DNA of 64,000 nucleotides, from contig NZ_KB891890.1 in NCBI RefSeq assembly GCF_000373585.1, positions 1 through 64,000 of the forward strand, read 5' to 3'. Shown piece after piece: positions 7,290-15,809 of this stretch. The notes under the pieces were generated by a model that was not told the DNA's origin, did not search any database, and worked only from the letters and a program-made list of their open reading frames with translations. Position numbers and translations under genes: made by a program. Each line of letters opens with the position of its first letter. Position 1 is the stretch's first letter. This DNA is from Streptomyces sp. MspMP-M5. GTDB taxonomy: Bacteria; Actinomycetota; Actinomycetes; Streptomycetales; Streptomycetaceae.

Positions 7290-9536
7290 GTGGCTACGTT
7301 CCTTTCCAGACTCGGCCGCCTCGCCTTTCGCCGCCGGGGGGTGATGCTGCTGCTCTGGCTGCTGATATTCGGCGGCGCGGGCTTCGCCGCCTCCTCCGCT
7401 GCGCCACCGCCCGCCGATACGTTCTCGATGCCGGGCACCGAGTCACAGAAAGCCTTCGACCTGCTGACGAAGAAGTTCCCGGACGCGCGTGCCGATGGCT
7501 CCAGCGCCCGGGTCGTCGTCCGGGCACCCGAGGGCCAGAAGATCAGCGACGCCGCCCAGCGGGCCGAAGTCGGCCGGCTCGTCGCCGCGTTGGGCACATC
7601 ATCCCCGCAGGTGGTGGCCGCCTCCGACCCGTACAAAATCCCCGCGGTCAGCATCAGCAAGGACGGAACGACCGCCTACACGGTGGTGACGTACAAGGTC
7701 CCCGCACTCAAGGTCAGCGACAAGGCGCACGACGCGCTCGACGCCGCCGTCAAGAAGGCCCGCACGGCGGGCCTGACCGTCGAGGCCGGCGGTGACGCCG
7801 TGAAGGTCGACCAGACGATGGGCGGCACCGGCGAGAAGATCGGCATCCTGGTCTCCGCGATCGTCCTCGTCCTGACCTTCGGCTCGATGGTCGCGGCCGG
7901 AATGCCGCTGATCACCGCGCTGATCGGAGTCGGGGTCGGGATCTCCGGTATCACCGCGCTCGGCTCCACCCTCGGCCTGTCCGCCACCACCTCGACGCTC
8001 GCGATGATGATCGGCCTCGCGGTCGGCATCGACTACGCGCTGTTCATCGTGTCCCGGTTCCGCGCCGAGCGGATCGAGGGGCGCACCCCCGAAGAGGCCG
8101 CGGGCCGGGCCGTCGGCACCGCGGGTTCGGCGGTCGTCTTCGCGGGGCTGACGGTCATCGTCGCCCTCGCCGGACTGGCCGTCGTGGGCGTCCCGATGCT
8201 CACCAAGATGGGCCTCGCCGCCGCCGGCACCGTCACGGTCGCCGTGCTCGTCGCGATCACCCTGGTCCCCGCCCTGCTGGGCTTCGCCCCGGTCAAGGTG
8301 ATGGCCCGCAAGGGCCGCCTGCGGTACGCCGTCAAGCCGCTGTCGGAGCGCCGGCAGCGCAAGGCCGCCAAGTCGACCAAACACGGCAGACCCAACCTCG
8401 CTGCCCGCTGGGCGAGTTACGTCCTGCGCCACCCCGTCGCCGTGCTGCTCGTCGGCGTGGTCGGCCTCGGCACGGTCGCCGTACCGGCCGCGAGCCTGCA
8501 ACTCGGACTGCCCGGCGAGGGTTCGATGTCGACGAAGACCACTCAGCGCAAGGCGTACGACATGCTCGCCCAGTCCTTCGGCCCCGGGTTCAACGGACCG
8601 CTGATGGTCACCGTGCAGGCGAACGGCGCCAAGGCCGCCGGCGACAAGGTCGGCGCGGCCCTCCGCACGACGGACGGCGTAGCCTCGGTCTCCCCGGCCA
8701 CCGCCAACAAGGCCGACGACACCGCGATCCTGAACGTCATCCCGAAGACCGGCCCGACCGAGCACAAGACCGAGCAACTGGTCCACCAACTACGGGCCGC
8801 CTCGCGCGACTTGGAGCGGGGCACCGCGTCCCGGATCCTGGTGACCGGCCAGACGGCCATGTTCATCGACTTCTCGCAGACCCTCGACGACGCACTCCTG
8901 CCCTACCTCGGCCTGGTCGTCGGCCTCGCCTTCCTGCTCCTGATGGTGGTCTTCCGCTCCCTCCTGGTCCCGCTCAAGGCAGCCCTCGGCTTCCTGCTCT
9001 CGGTGACCGCGGCCCTCGGCGCCGTCGTGGCGATCTTCCAGTGGGGCTGGCTCGCCGACGTCCTCGGCATCGAGCAGACCGGCCCGATCATGAGCACGAT
9101 GCCGATCTTCATGATCGGCGTGGTCTTCGGCCTCGCCATGGACTACGAGGTCTTCCTGGTCAGCCGGATGCGTGAGTCGTACGCCCACGGGGCACGCCCC
9201 GCCGAGGCGGTCGTCGACGGCTTCCGGCACGGCGGCCGGGTCGTCGCCGCGGCCGCGGTCATCATGACGAGCGTCTTCTCCGGCTTCATCATGGAGGACA
9301 ACGACTTCATCAAGATGATCGGCTTCGCCCTCGCGATCGCCGTCCTCTTCGACGCCTTCATCGTCCGCATGGCGCTCGTGCCCGCGCTCCTCGCCCTGCT
9401 CGGCAGGTCCGCCTGGTGGCTGCCGAAGTGGCTGGACCGGATCCTGCCCCGAGTGGACGTCGAAGGCGAGAAGCTCGACCAGCACGCAACCGCCCCCGCA
9501 CCGCACGCACCGCGGGAACGCGCCCTGGTCGGCTGA
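7290..9536 (+). CDS. MMPL-family RND-like transporter
   Basis: 748 residues from GTG 7290 (VATFLSRLGRLAFRRRG), preceded by GGGAG. The frame is open further upstream, but that part does not look like protein. Two MMPL repeats are visible, each with one hydrophobic helix, an extracytoplasmic loop and a five-helix bundle. Helices 4 and 10 carry the paired Asp-Tyr residues (VGIDYALFIVSRFR and GLAMDYEVFLVSRMR) known as the proton relay of MmpL proteins. The predicted role is proton-driven export of a lipid or hydrophobic metabolite across the cytoplasmic membrane. The tail is short and charged. It is single-gene, closed by a strong terminator. Confidence 0.92.
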   Translation: MATFLSRLGRLAFRRRGVMLLLWLLIFGGAGFAASSAAPPPADTFSMPGTESQKAFDLLTKKFPDARADGSSARVVVRAPEGQKISDAAQRAEVGRLVAALGTSSPQVVAASDPYKIPAVSISKDGTTAYTVVTYKVPALKVSDKAHDALDAAVKKARTAGLTVEAGGDAVKVDQTMGGTGEKIGILVSAIVLVLTFGSMVAAGMPLITALIGVGVGISGITALGSTLGLSATTSTLAMMIGLAVGIDYALFIVSRFRAERIEGRTPEEAAGRAVGTAGSAVVFAGLTVIVALAGLAVVGVPMLTKMGLAAAGTVTVAVLVAITLVPALLGFAPVKVMARKGRLRYAVKPLSERRQRKAAKSTKHGRPNLAARWASYVLRHPVAVLLVGVVGLGTVAVPAASLQLGLPGEGSMSTKTTQRKAYDMLAQSFGPGFNGPLMVTVQANGAKAAGDKVGAALRTTDGVASVSPATANKADDTAILNVIPKTGPTEHKTEQLVHQLRAASRDLERGTASRILVTGQTAMFIDFSQTLDDALLPYLGLVVGLAFLLLMVVFRSLLVPLKAALGFLLSVTAALGAVVAIFQWGWLADVLGIEQTGPIMSTMPIFMIGVVFGLAMDYEVFLVSRMRESYAHGARPAEAVVDGFRHGGRVVAAAAVIMTSVFSGFIMEDNDFIKMIGFALAIAVLFDAFIVRMALVPALLALLGRSAWWLPKWLDRILPRVDVEGEKLDQHATAPAPHAPRERALVG

Positions 9537-9568
9537 CGCCCCCGCCGAGCCGAACGGCACCACTACAG

Positions 9569-9605
9569 CGCCCCCGTACTGGCCCCAGCCGGTACGGGGG
9601 CGCTT
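9569..9605 (+). terminator. Rho-independent terminator after MMPL gene
   Basis: GCGCCCCCGTACT and the matching GGTACGGGGGCGC flank a short loop and are followed by TTT. It sits about 30 bp after the MMPL stop. Confidence 0.85.
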
Positions 9606-10042
9606 TCCCGTGACATACAGCCCCGCGGACGGATGAGTGGGCCGGTCTAGCCGCCAGCACCACCCAGCATGAATCAGCACCCCCGAGCAGGTATCTCACC
9701 CCACTTACAATCCCTTGGCCGGTACCCCGGTGACCGCGCGTCGGCGGTCGCGGGCAGTCCTCGGAATCCGGACATCCACCGTCACCACATCCGCACGCCG
9801 CTCGGCCTTTCAGGACAAGCCACCGATTGCGGAAGCAATGGCTCGTTTCGTCCCGTCCCTGAGGACACCCGCGGAGAAGGTTGCGCGTACGGGGCGAGCA
9901 TGCTCAGCGAGCAAACCGGCCACCGTGCCATTCGCGTGCCAGATACGACGGACAACAGAAGCCAACGTAGGGCTCTTGAACTCCACCTGCACTACGAGCC
10001 ATTCCCCCAGCTCAGGGACCTTTCCAGGTTGCAGAAGCCCCC
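9606..10042. other. Gap: no gene supported
   Basis: About 440 bp left of the second tRNA-Gly remnant. Overlapping open frames on both strands have no family resemblance, atypical composition and no ribosome site. It is most simply the decayed flank of an integrated element. Confidence 0.4.
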
Positions 10043-10070
10043 TGATTCCCAAGCTCAGAGCGCGGGTTCG
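10043..10070 (+). repeat. tRNA-Gly(CCC) 3'-half remnant (copy 2, truncated)
   Basis: TGATTCCCAAGCTCAGAGCG plus GGGTTCG match the copies at 3983 and 26974 from just before the anticodon loop to the T-loop. The match then stops and is replaced by TGCTGGGCCT. It is a shorter att-type scar in the same orientation. Confidence 0.75.
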
Positions 10071-10136
10071 GTGCTGGGCCTCTGAGGCAGACGAAGGCCC
10101 CGATGGCAAACAGCTGCCGGCGTTAGGGTGCAAGAC

Positions 10137-10403
10137 ATGCCGAGATTTGCTGACTTCGACGCTTCGTCCCTCCGCCGCACCAGCTCGGTGGAGGGCGGGT
10201 TTCCCTGGCGCGGCCAGACCGTGACCCTCATCCGGATCGATGCGAAGGGGATCGTCACCCAGGCGACCCGCATAACCGAGAAGCGGGCCACGCTGGCACA
10301 GGCCGGGCCGAAGGATCTGGTACTTGCTGCGTGGCCTGGGCAGTGGTCCCAGGACGTGTTCCTGGTGGACGATCTCAAGGCCGCCCGCGAGGAAATAGGC
10401 TGA
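10137..10403 (+). CDS. Small conserved-looking hypothetical protein
   Basis: 88 residues from ATG 10137 (MPRFADFDAS); GTG 10128 would add three residues. Codon use has strong third-position GC and the sequence is well mixed (VTLIRIDAKGIVTQATRI ... DLVLAAWPGQWSQDVFLVDD), so it looks like a real folded domain rather than a shadow. It lies between the tRNA-Gly and tRNA-Pro remnants, so it may be cargo left by an integrative element. I do not recognise a family. Confidence 0.65.
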   Translation: MPRFADFDASSLRRTSSVEGGFPWRGQTVTLIRIDAKGIVTQATRITEKRATLAQAGPKDLVLAAWPGQWSQDVFLVDDLKAAREEIG

Positions 10404-10500
10404 GCCGAAGCGAACCGTGCAGCGAATTCGCTCGTGCGACGCCACACTCCGACGGGCTGAGTCACGACGAACGACAGTCGCCCACGCCTCCTGGAAGAAA

Positions 10501-10524
10501 TCTGGGAGAAGATCTTCTCCCAGA
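10501..10524. promoter_or_regulatory. 24-bp perfect palindrome
   Basis: TCTGGGAGAAGA followed directly by its reverse complement TCTTCTCCCAGA gives a perfect uninterrupted palindrome. It sits about 100 bp downstream of the small hypothetical gene and 90 bp before the tRNA-Pro remnant. It could be a bidirectional terminator stem, a recombinase or plasmid-type site, or an operator. No T-run follows. Confidence 0.45.
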
Positions 10525-10611
10525 GCCCCTGCTGGACCACCCCAGGCCAAACGAGACCACCGCCCTGACCTGCACAAACTCCAACACCGGCAGTTAGGGC
10601 ACCTGTCCGAA

Positions 10612-10658
10612 CCTCGTTCGGGACGAAGAGGTCGTGGGTTCAAATCCCGCCGCGCCGA
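10612..10658 (+). repeat. tRNA-Pro(CGG) 3'-half remnant, attachment-site type
   Basis: The sequence reads anticodon arm CCTCG-TTCGGGA-CGAAG (anticodon CGG, one mismatch in the stem), variable loop AGGTC, T-arm GTGGG-TTCAAAT-CCCGC and acceptor 3' strand CGCGCCG with discriminator A. There is no 5' half. tRNA-Pro genes are known integration targets of actinomycete elements such as pSAM2. This scar differs from the tRNA-Gly copies, so a second integration system used this region. Confidence 0.8.
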
Positions 10659-10994
10659 AAGCTCTCCGTGCGTGAGCGATGCGTGAGCGGACGGCGGAAC
10701 ATCAGGCGCCGAAGGCCGGACCGAGCATCAGGCCGGGCGGCGCTGACCTGCAAGAACAGCACCACCCGGCAGACACCAACACCCTCGATCAAGGATTCGA
10801 TCCCACTCCTAAAGCGGGCCCCTGCTCGACGCGGTGACGACAGGGGCGCGCGGCCGACGGCAACCTGCGTCGAGCGGGGCCGGGGCCGGGGCTGACGCGG
10901 AGACATCCAACAGCGCTTGGTACGCGTGCTGATCGAGTCCGGGGCAGCATGGCACAGCCACGCAGGCGGCCAGTGGCTCCGGGCCACTGGCGAA

Positions 10995-11216
10995 AGCGCG
11001 GCCAGGCTCCAGGCCGAGAAGCAGACCGTGATCGGCCGGCTTCGACTTGGCGATCTTCTTGATCTCCCAGCCTTCCGGGAGGGTGAACGTCTTGGGTCGG
11101 CCGCCTTTGTACTTCGGGTAGAGCGAGTGAAGCCGTCGGCGTTGAAGTTATGGACCACATCCCGGACCCGGTCCGCGCTGGTGAACGTCACCTCGGCGAT
11201 CTTCCCCACCGGCATG
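10995..11216 (-). pseudogene. IS630-type transposase fragment
   Basis: The minus strand has MPVGKIAEVTFTSADRVRDV followed by a VHNFNADGF segment. This is the conserved helix-turn-helix part of Streptomyces IS630-family transposases. Downstream the family's YPKYKGGRPKTF and EIKKIAKSKP parts are still readable, but only after switching frames, and the sequence then loses resemblance. The N-terminal start and the catalytic domain are gone. It is a relic and the boundaries are approximate. Confidence 0.7.
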
Positions 11217-11395
11217 CCCTGGGTGGGCGGCTGCCGCCACGGGCATGGCGACAGGCGACACCGGCGGAGCGGCACTTCCCGTACCCGTCGCGGCGCTCCG
11301 CACCTGCTCGCCGTCGCCACCGTCATGCTCGTCCTGCGACCACCCTCGGCGTGGGAGGCGGTTGACGTGAAGCAACAGAGCATCGGGAGCATCAC

Positions 11396-11818
11396 ATGAA
11401 CCGCATCCCGAACCGGCTGCCACCGCCCGCGGAACCAGCGGCCGCACACACCGCTCCGGCACACTCCTCCGCGCCCGACTGGGGCCTCCTCCTCATCAGA
11501 CTGACCTTGGGATTGCTGACGGCCGCACACGGTTCCCAAAAGCTCTTCGGACTCTTCGGAGGCAACGGCCTGAGCGCCACCGATAAGGCATTCGCCTCCC
11601 TCGGCTATCGACCCGGGAAGGTCTTCGCCCTGATCGGCAGCCTCTCCGAATTCCTCGGCGGCCTCGGCCTGGCAGCAGGGCTGCTCACCCCGCTCGCGGC
11701 CGCGGCCCTCATCGGCGTGATGATCAACGCCGTGGCCACCGTCACCGGTGTCAGGCGCGTCCGGCGGTGTGGCCGGTTCCGGCCAGTGCTCGTCCTTGGC
11801 GCCGGACGGCGTCGCTGA
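11396..11818 (+). CDS. DoxX-like membrane protein, C-terminus probably replaced
   Basis: 140 residues. After a Pro/Ala-rich N-terminus come the DoxX hallmarks: LLLIRLTLGLLTAAHGSQKL, a GYRPG loop, then EFLGGLGLAAGLLTPLAAAALIG and INAVATVTG. Family members continue with about 40-60 residues holding a fourth helix. Here the frame instead turns into an Arg-rich stretch and stops, so the gene is likely frameshifted or truncated near position 11752. ATG has a GGGAG site. The family acts in the membrane, often with redox partners. Function of this copy is doubtful. Confidence 0.7.
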   Translation: MNRIPNRLPPPAEPAAAHTAPAHSSAPDWGLLLIRLTLGLLTAAHGSQKLFGLFGGNGLSATDKAFASLGYRPGKVFALIGSLSEFLGGLGLAAGLLTPLAAAALIGVMINAVATVTGVRRVRRCGRFRPVLVLGAGRRR

Positions 11819-11851
11819 GCCCAACTGCCTTGTGGGACCGGGTGGCCAGGG

Positions 11852-12427
11852 TCAGGCTGCGGGCAGCAAGGGGCCTCCGCAGTGCAGGTTCCATCGGCCG
11901 GAGCGGCCGGTGAGCGTGGTCAGCGACAACGGGCGCACATCCAGCCGCCAGAAGGCGGCCGGGGGCAGGCCGAGGGCATGCACGACCGCTGCCCGGATGA
12001 CGGCGGGCTCGACAACGGCGAGAACTCGGCCGGCCTCGACGCCCTGAGCATCGAGCCAGCCGCCGACCCGGTCGGTCAGTGCCGCTATCGACTCGCCGCC
12101 GTGAGGGGCGGCAGTGGGGTCGGAGAGCCAGGCGGCCACGGATTGGGGCGACGTTGCGGTCACCTCGTCCAGCGTGCGTCCTTGCCATGTCCCGACGTCC
12201 AGGTCACGCAGGTCCGTTGCCGGGCGTGCTTCCAGTCCGAGGGCGGCCGCCGTCTGACGGCAGCGAGCGGCCGGGGCGTACAGGTATCGCTCGGCGGCGG
12301 GTAGCGAGTACGCGGCAGCGCACGCCTGCCGCGCTCCGGCCGGATCCAGGGAAGCGCCGTCGTCGAACCGGGCTTCCCGTACGGCAGAGTTCATCGCGGG
12401 TGACACGAACATCATCCGTGCGGTCAT
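11852..12427 (-). CDS. Histidine phosphatase (phosphoglycerate mutase fold) family protein
   Basis: 191 residues from ATG 12427 with a GAGGGGAG site. The start (MMFVSPAMNSAVREARFDDG) resembles the family's first strand, but the canonical RHG catalytic motif is not present: the expected R-H-G position reads SPAMN. Later family parts remain (APAARCRQTAAALGL, WQGRTLDEV, HGGESIAALTDRV). This sub-group is commonly encoded beside cbtBA and CobC-like genes in Streptomyces. It is divergent from the cobalamin riboswitch. With the first catalytic histidine missing, phosphatase activity is uncertain. Confidence 0.7.
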   Translation of the reverse strand: MTARMMFVSPAMNSAVREARFDDGASLDPAGARQACAAAYSLPAAERYLYAPAARCRQTAAALGLEARPATDLRDLDVGTWQGRTLDEVTATSPQSVAAWLSDPTAAPHGGESIAALTDRVGGWLDAQGVEAGRVLAVVEPAVIRAAVVHALGLPPAAFWRLDVRPLSLTTLTGRSGRWNLHCGGPLLPAA

Positions 12428-12529
12428 GCTGCTTTCTCCCCTCGGCCCGCCCGTCGTCCGGTTCAGCAGACCATGGTGCACACGGCCGGGGCGCGCGGGG
12501 GTATGACGTGCGCCGTGGTCAGACCGGCC

Positions 12530-12662
12530 GGTTTGCGCTACGGTCGCGTGGACATGACGACCTGGGGCGGAAGCCGGTGAGAATCCGGCACGGTCGCGCC
12601 ACTGTATATCCGGCCACCGCACGCCAACGCGCGGTGGAAGCACGGGAGTCAGACCCGCCCTT
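12530..12662 (+). promoter_or_regulatory. Cobalamin (adenosylcobalamin) riboswitch
   Basis: The conserved elements occur in order upstream of cbtB: GGAAGCCGGTGAGAATCCGG, then ACGGTCGCGCCACTGT (B12-box type GCCACTG), a GC-rich paired stretch, and CGGGAGTCAGACCCGC at the 3' side. This is the standard B12 riboswitch core. It ends about 50 bp before the AGGAGGT site of cbtB, so it can sequester it or cause termination when cobalamin is bound. The outer P1 boundaries are approximate. Confidence 0.9.
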
Positions 12663-12714
12663 CGTCGTCCAGAACCCGAGGACCGGGACGCGTGTTCCCC
12701 CAGGAGGTTTCGCC

Positions 12715-12939
12715 ATGGCGCAGTCCGCTGCCCCCGCAACCAGCTCTTCCGCCGTACCGGCAATCACCCCGATCTCCCTGAAAGCCATCGCCCCTTGGGC
12801 GGTGTTCTTCGGCATCCTGATGCTGGTCCTGCTCTACTTCGTCGGCGCGGAGCAGGGCGCCACCTCGCTGCTGTCCGGCTCGGGCGTACACGAGTGGGTC
12901 CACGACGGGCGCCATCTGCTCGGCTTCCCCTGCCACTGA
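12715..12939 (+). CDS. cbtB: CbtB-type cobalt transporter small subunit
   Basis: 74 residues: a Ser/Ala-rich N-terminus, one transmembrane helix (WAVFFGILMLVLLYFVGAEQ) and a C-terminal His-rich end (HEWVHDGRHLLGFPCH). The single helix with a terminal His motif for metal is the CbtB signature. ATG has a strong AGGAGGT site. It follows the cobalamin riboswitch and precedes cbtA by 20 bp. Together they are predicted to bring cobalt into the cell for B12 synthesis, shut off when cobalamin is sufficient. Confidence 0.92.
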   Translation: MAQSAAPATSSSAVPAITPISLKAIAPWAVFFGILMLVLLYFVGAEQGATSLLSGSGVHEWVHDGRHLLGFPCH

Positions 12940-12959
12940 CGACGGCGGGGAGTCAGCTC

Positions 12960-13721
12960 GTGAATCCCGTCTCCGTACGGGCGTTGCTCGTACGCGGCAT
13001 GCTCGCCGGCCTGGCTGCGGGGTTCCTCGCGCTGGTGGTGGCGTATCTGGTGGGCGAACCCCATGTGGATGCAGCCATCGCCTTCGAGGAGTCCCACACC
13101 CACGAGCACGGCATGGAAGTGGTCAGCCGCACTCTGCAGTCGACCGCCGGCCTGGCCACCGGTGTCCTCGTCTACGGCGTGGCGCTGGGCGGCATCGCCG
13201 CCCTGGCGTTCTGCGTGGCACTGGGCCGGATCGGCCGGCTCGGCCCCCGGGCCACGGCGGCCCTGGTGTCCGCAGGCGCCCTGGTGGCCGTCTACGTCGT
13301 GCCGTTCCTGAAGTACCCGGCCAACCCGCCGTCCGTCGGCCAGCCGGACACCATCGGCAAGCGGACCACGCTCTACTTCCTGATGATCGCGCTCAGCGTG
13401 CTGCTGAGCGTCGCCGTGATCATCCTCGGGAGGAGACTGGCCCCGCGCCTGGGCAACTGGTACGCCACCGTGGTGGCTTCGGCCGCCTTCGCCCTCGCGG
13501 TCGGTCTGGCGTATGCGTTCCTGCCCGCGGTCAACGAGGTGCCGCCGGACTTTCCGGCCACCGTGCTGTGGCAGTTCCGCCTCGCGGCCCTCGCCATCCA
13601 GTGCACCCTCTGGGCCGGCTTCGGCCTGCTCTTCGGGCACCTCGCCGAGCGGCTACTGCTGCCTCGGGCAGCTTCCGAGCCAGGGCCCGACGTCGAAGCC
13701 CGGACAGCTGCCGCGAGTTGA
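12960..13721 (+). CDS. cbtA: CbtA-type cobalt transporter subunit
   Basis: 253 residues from GTG 12960 with GGGGAG upstream. It has about five to six membrane helices. The loop after the first helix, EESHTHEHGMEVVSR, carries the His-rich metal motif typical of CbtA, and a conserved YVVPFLKYPANPPSVG stretch follows helix 3. It is the second gene of the riboswitch-controlled cbtB-cbtA unit. The C-terminal 25 residues are hydrophilic. Confidence 0.92.
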   Translation: MNPVSVRALLVRGMLAGLAAGFLALVVAYLVGEPHVDAAIAFEESHTHEHGMEVVSRTLQSTAGLATGVLVYGVALGGIAALAFCVALGRIGRLGPRATAALVSAGALVAVYVVPFLKYPANPPSVGQPDTIGKRTTLYFLMIALSVLLSVAVIILGRRLAPRLGNWYATVVASAAFALAVGLAYAFLPAVNEVPPDFPATVLWQFRLAALAIQCTLWAGFGLLFGHLAERLLLPRAASEPGPDVEARTAAAS

Positions 13722-13925
13722 TCCGGCAGACGCCACGGCCCGTCGGTACGCCAACCGGCGGGCCATGGCGTCTGGGGCGTGACGTTCACTGCCTGGAGGG
13801 CCCCGGGCGGGCGGTGCAGTGGGGCAGAGCCGGTACCCGAACGGTCCATGCCCGCTGGAGGCGACTTGCAGCCGAGGCTACGTTGACTGACGTGGGGGTG
13901 TCCGCCCTGTGAGAGGAGTCCTTCG

Positions 13926-14921
13926 ATGCCTGTCCGTACGCGGGTTTGCGTCCGGCTCGCATGTGGCGTCCTTGCTGCCGCCCCCACGCTCGCCCTTGCG
14001 GGGTGCAGCGCCGAGGACAGCGGGCCCGCGGCCGCGGAGACCCGGCCGGGCAGCCAGCAGCCAGGGCGTGACGGCGGCAGTGCGCCCGTACCCACCACCG
14101 AGAAGGACTGGAAGCCGGTGGCCGACGCGCTGGACCGCACGGGCACGCTCATGGACAAGGCGGTGTACCGGGTGTCGCTGCCGCGCAAGGACCTGAAGGT
14201 CACCAGCCACGATGTGGAGGTCAAGCCGGGGCTGGCGCTGGGAGGCTGGGCGGCCTTCGCCAAGTACGGCGACGGCACGATGGTCACGGGCGACCTGGTC
14301 ATTACCGAGGACGAGCAGCCCAAGGTCACCGATGCGCTGCAGAAGGCCGGTATCGCCCAGACCGCGCTGCACAAGCACCTGCTGGAGCAGTCGCCGGCCG
14401 TCTGGTGGACGCACATTCACGGCATGGGTGACCCGGTCAGGCTCGCGAAGGGCGTCAAGGCCGCGCTCGATACCACGGGTATTCCGCCGGCCTCCCCGGC
14501 ACCGTCGAGCCAGCCGCCCATCGATCTGGACACCTCCGCCATCGACTCGGCCCTCGGCCGCAAAGGCACCCCGGACGGCGGGATTTACAAGTTCACGGTC
14601 GCCCGCAAGGACCCCGTCACCGACGGCAGCCACACCCTCCCAGCCGGACTCGGCGTCTACACCGGCATCAACTTCCAGCCCCTGGGCGGCAAGAAGGCCG
14701 CGATCAACGGTGACTTCGTGACGACCACCGACGAGATCCAGCATGTCATCCGGGCCCTGCGCAAGGGCGGCATCGACCTCGTCGAGCTCCACAACCATAC
14801 CGTCGACGAGCAGCCCCGCCTGTTCTACCTCCACTTCTGGGCCACCGGCGACGGCGTCACCCTCGCCAAGTCCCTGCGTCCGGCGTTGGACGCCACTCAC
14901 CCCGCCGCACCCAAGCACTGA
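13926..14921 (+). CDS. DUF1259 (LppY/LpqO-type) lipoprotein
   Basis: 331 residues. The signal peptide ends in a lipobox LAGC with Cys27, so the protein is expected to be lipid-anchored outside the membrane. Two DUF1259 repeats follow, at about residues 57-190 and 200-325. Each has a KVTVxRKD-type strand, a GDLVITEDE or GDFVTTTDE loop, and HxHG or HNH positions (THIHGMGDP; LHNHTVDEQPRLFYLHFW). The family is known from mycobacteria and actinomycetes but has no firm function. The duplicated His-containing halves suggest a metal- or ligand-binding pseudo-dimer. Confidence 0.88.
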   Translation: MPVRTRVCVRLACGVLAAAPTLALAGCSAEDSGPAAAETRPGSQQPGRDGGSAPVPTTEKDWKPVADALDRTGTLMDKAVYRVSLPRKDLKVTSHDVEVKPGLALGGWAAFAKYGDGTMVTGDLVITEDEQPKVTDALQKAGIAQTALHKHLLEQSPAVWWTHIHGMGDPVRLAKGVKAALDTTGIPPASPAPSSQPPIDLDTSAIDSALGRKGTPDGGIYKFTVARKDPVTDGSHTLPAGLGVYTGINFQPLGGKKAAINGDFVTTTDEIQHVIRALRKGGIDLVELHNHTVDEQPRLFYLHFWATGDGVTLAKSLRPALDATHPAAPKH

Positions 14922-14945
14922 ACGGCAACGGCTGCGCCCGGTGGC

Positions 14946-15326
14946 TCAGATGGTGATGACGTTGACGGCCAGGGAGGCGATGACTGCGAGCGCGCGGGCC
15001 TGGGCGTAGCGGCGTGGGTCGGCGGGTGTGCGCAGCTGGGCGTAGGCGCCGAGAAAGACGTAGGTGAGGACGGGAGCCGCCCAGTCGTTGGCGGAGAAGC
15101 CGGGCAGGCCGTCGTCGTTGAGCTGCGGCATGTTGGCCGAAGCACGCCAGAGGTAGACGGAGGCTGCGGACAGTACCGTCACGGCGGCGATGTCGATCCA
15201 GGCGCGCCGGGGAAGGCGCCAGGCTGCGGCGGCGAGGGCGAGTACGCCGGTCACGCATGCGGTCAGGGCGATGTGGGCGTGGCTGAAGGTGCCTGGGGCG
15301 GTGGCCAAGGTGTAGGCGGAGGTCAT
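14946..15326 (-). CDS. Small membrane protein, unknown
   Basis: 126 residues from ATG 15326 with a GGAG site. Four hydrophobic segments are visible: ALTACVTGVLALAAAAW, WIDIAAVTVLSAASVYLW, WAAPVLTYVFLGAYAQL and ALAVIASLAVNVITI. It is convergent with the DUF1259 gene, the two stops being 24 bp apart. I do not recognise a family. Confidence 0.7.
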   Translation of the reverse strand: MTSAYTLATAPGTFSHAHIALTACVTGVLALAAAAWRLPRRAWIDIAAVTVLSAASVYLWRASANMPQLNDDGLPGFSANDWAAPVLTYVFLGAYAQLRTPADPRRYAQARALAVIASLAVNVITI

Positions 15327-15563
15327 GGGAACTCCATCGCGTCAGCAGTGCGGGCCGTCTGGTGGCACAGGGCGGGACTTGGGGCTTGAGTGTGTGAGGG
15401 CGGTGCAGGTCAGGAAATCACGTCGGTGGTGGTCAAGCGCCTCGTCAAGGGTGTCTGGCCCGCCGACCACGGCTTGCGGCGCATTGCCGTGCGGGATCCG
15501 ACATCGGCCTACCCGCACTCACTCTTATCAACCCTGTGCCGCTCGAAAAGTCATCGCCGCACG

Positions 15564-15808
15564 TCACGCCGCATATCTGTACTCGTTGATCAGGCCACCG
15601 AGGATCGAGGTGCGTGGCACCTTGCGAGTGTCGAGGTCATGCACTGTGGTGGGCTGTTCGTGAGCCTCAGGTGGTAGCCGGTGCCGGGCCTGGTGGGGTC
15701 GGTGCTCGTTGTGGTGCCGCTCGCATGCGGCAAGGCTGCCGATGATCCGTTCGCAGTGAGCGTTCATCCGTGGAGCTCGCGGCGCACTCTTTGCGCCGGC
15801 GCACGCTT
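15564..15808 (-). pseudogene. rve-type (IS3/IS481-like) transposase, C-terminal fragment
   Basis: The minus strand reads APRMNAHCERIIGSL, then HHNEHRPHQARHRLPPEA and a tail ending GLINEYRYAA. This is the end of an integrase-core transposase, with about 20-25 residues lost in the middle (the usual REVLDHVLI part is missing). The fragment begins exactly at the end of an inserted IS5-type copy at 15810. The N-terminal part of what is probably the same gene is at 20082-20360, same strand, beyond the second IS copy. Confidence 0.8.
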
Positions 15809-15809
15809 T

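Noticed and set aside
15325..15677. Two plus-strand frames near 15.4 kb
   Set aside because: They overlap the antisense of the rve transposase relic and have no recognisable domain.
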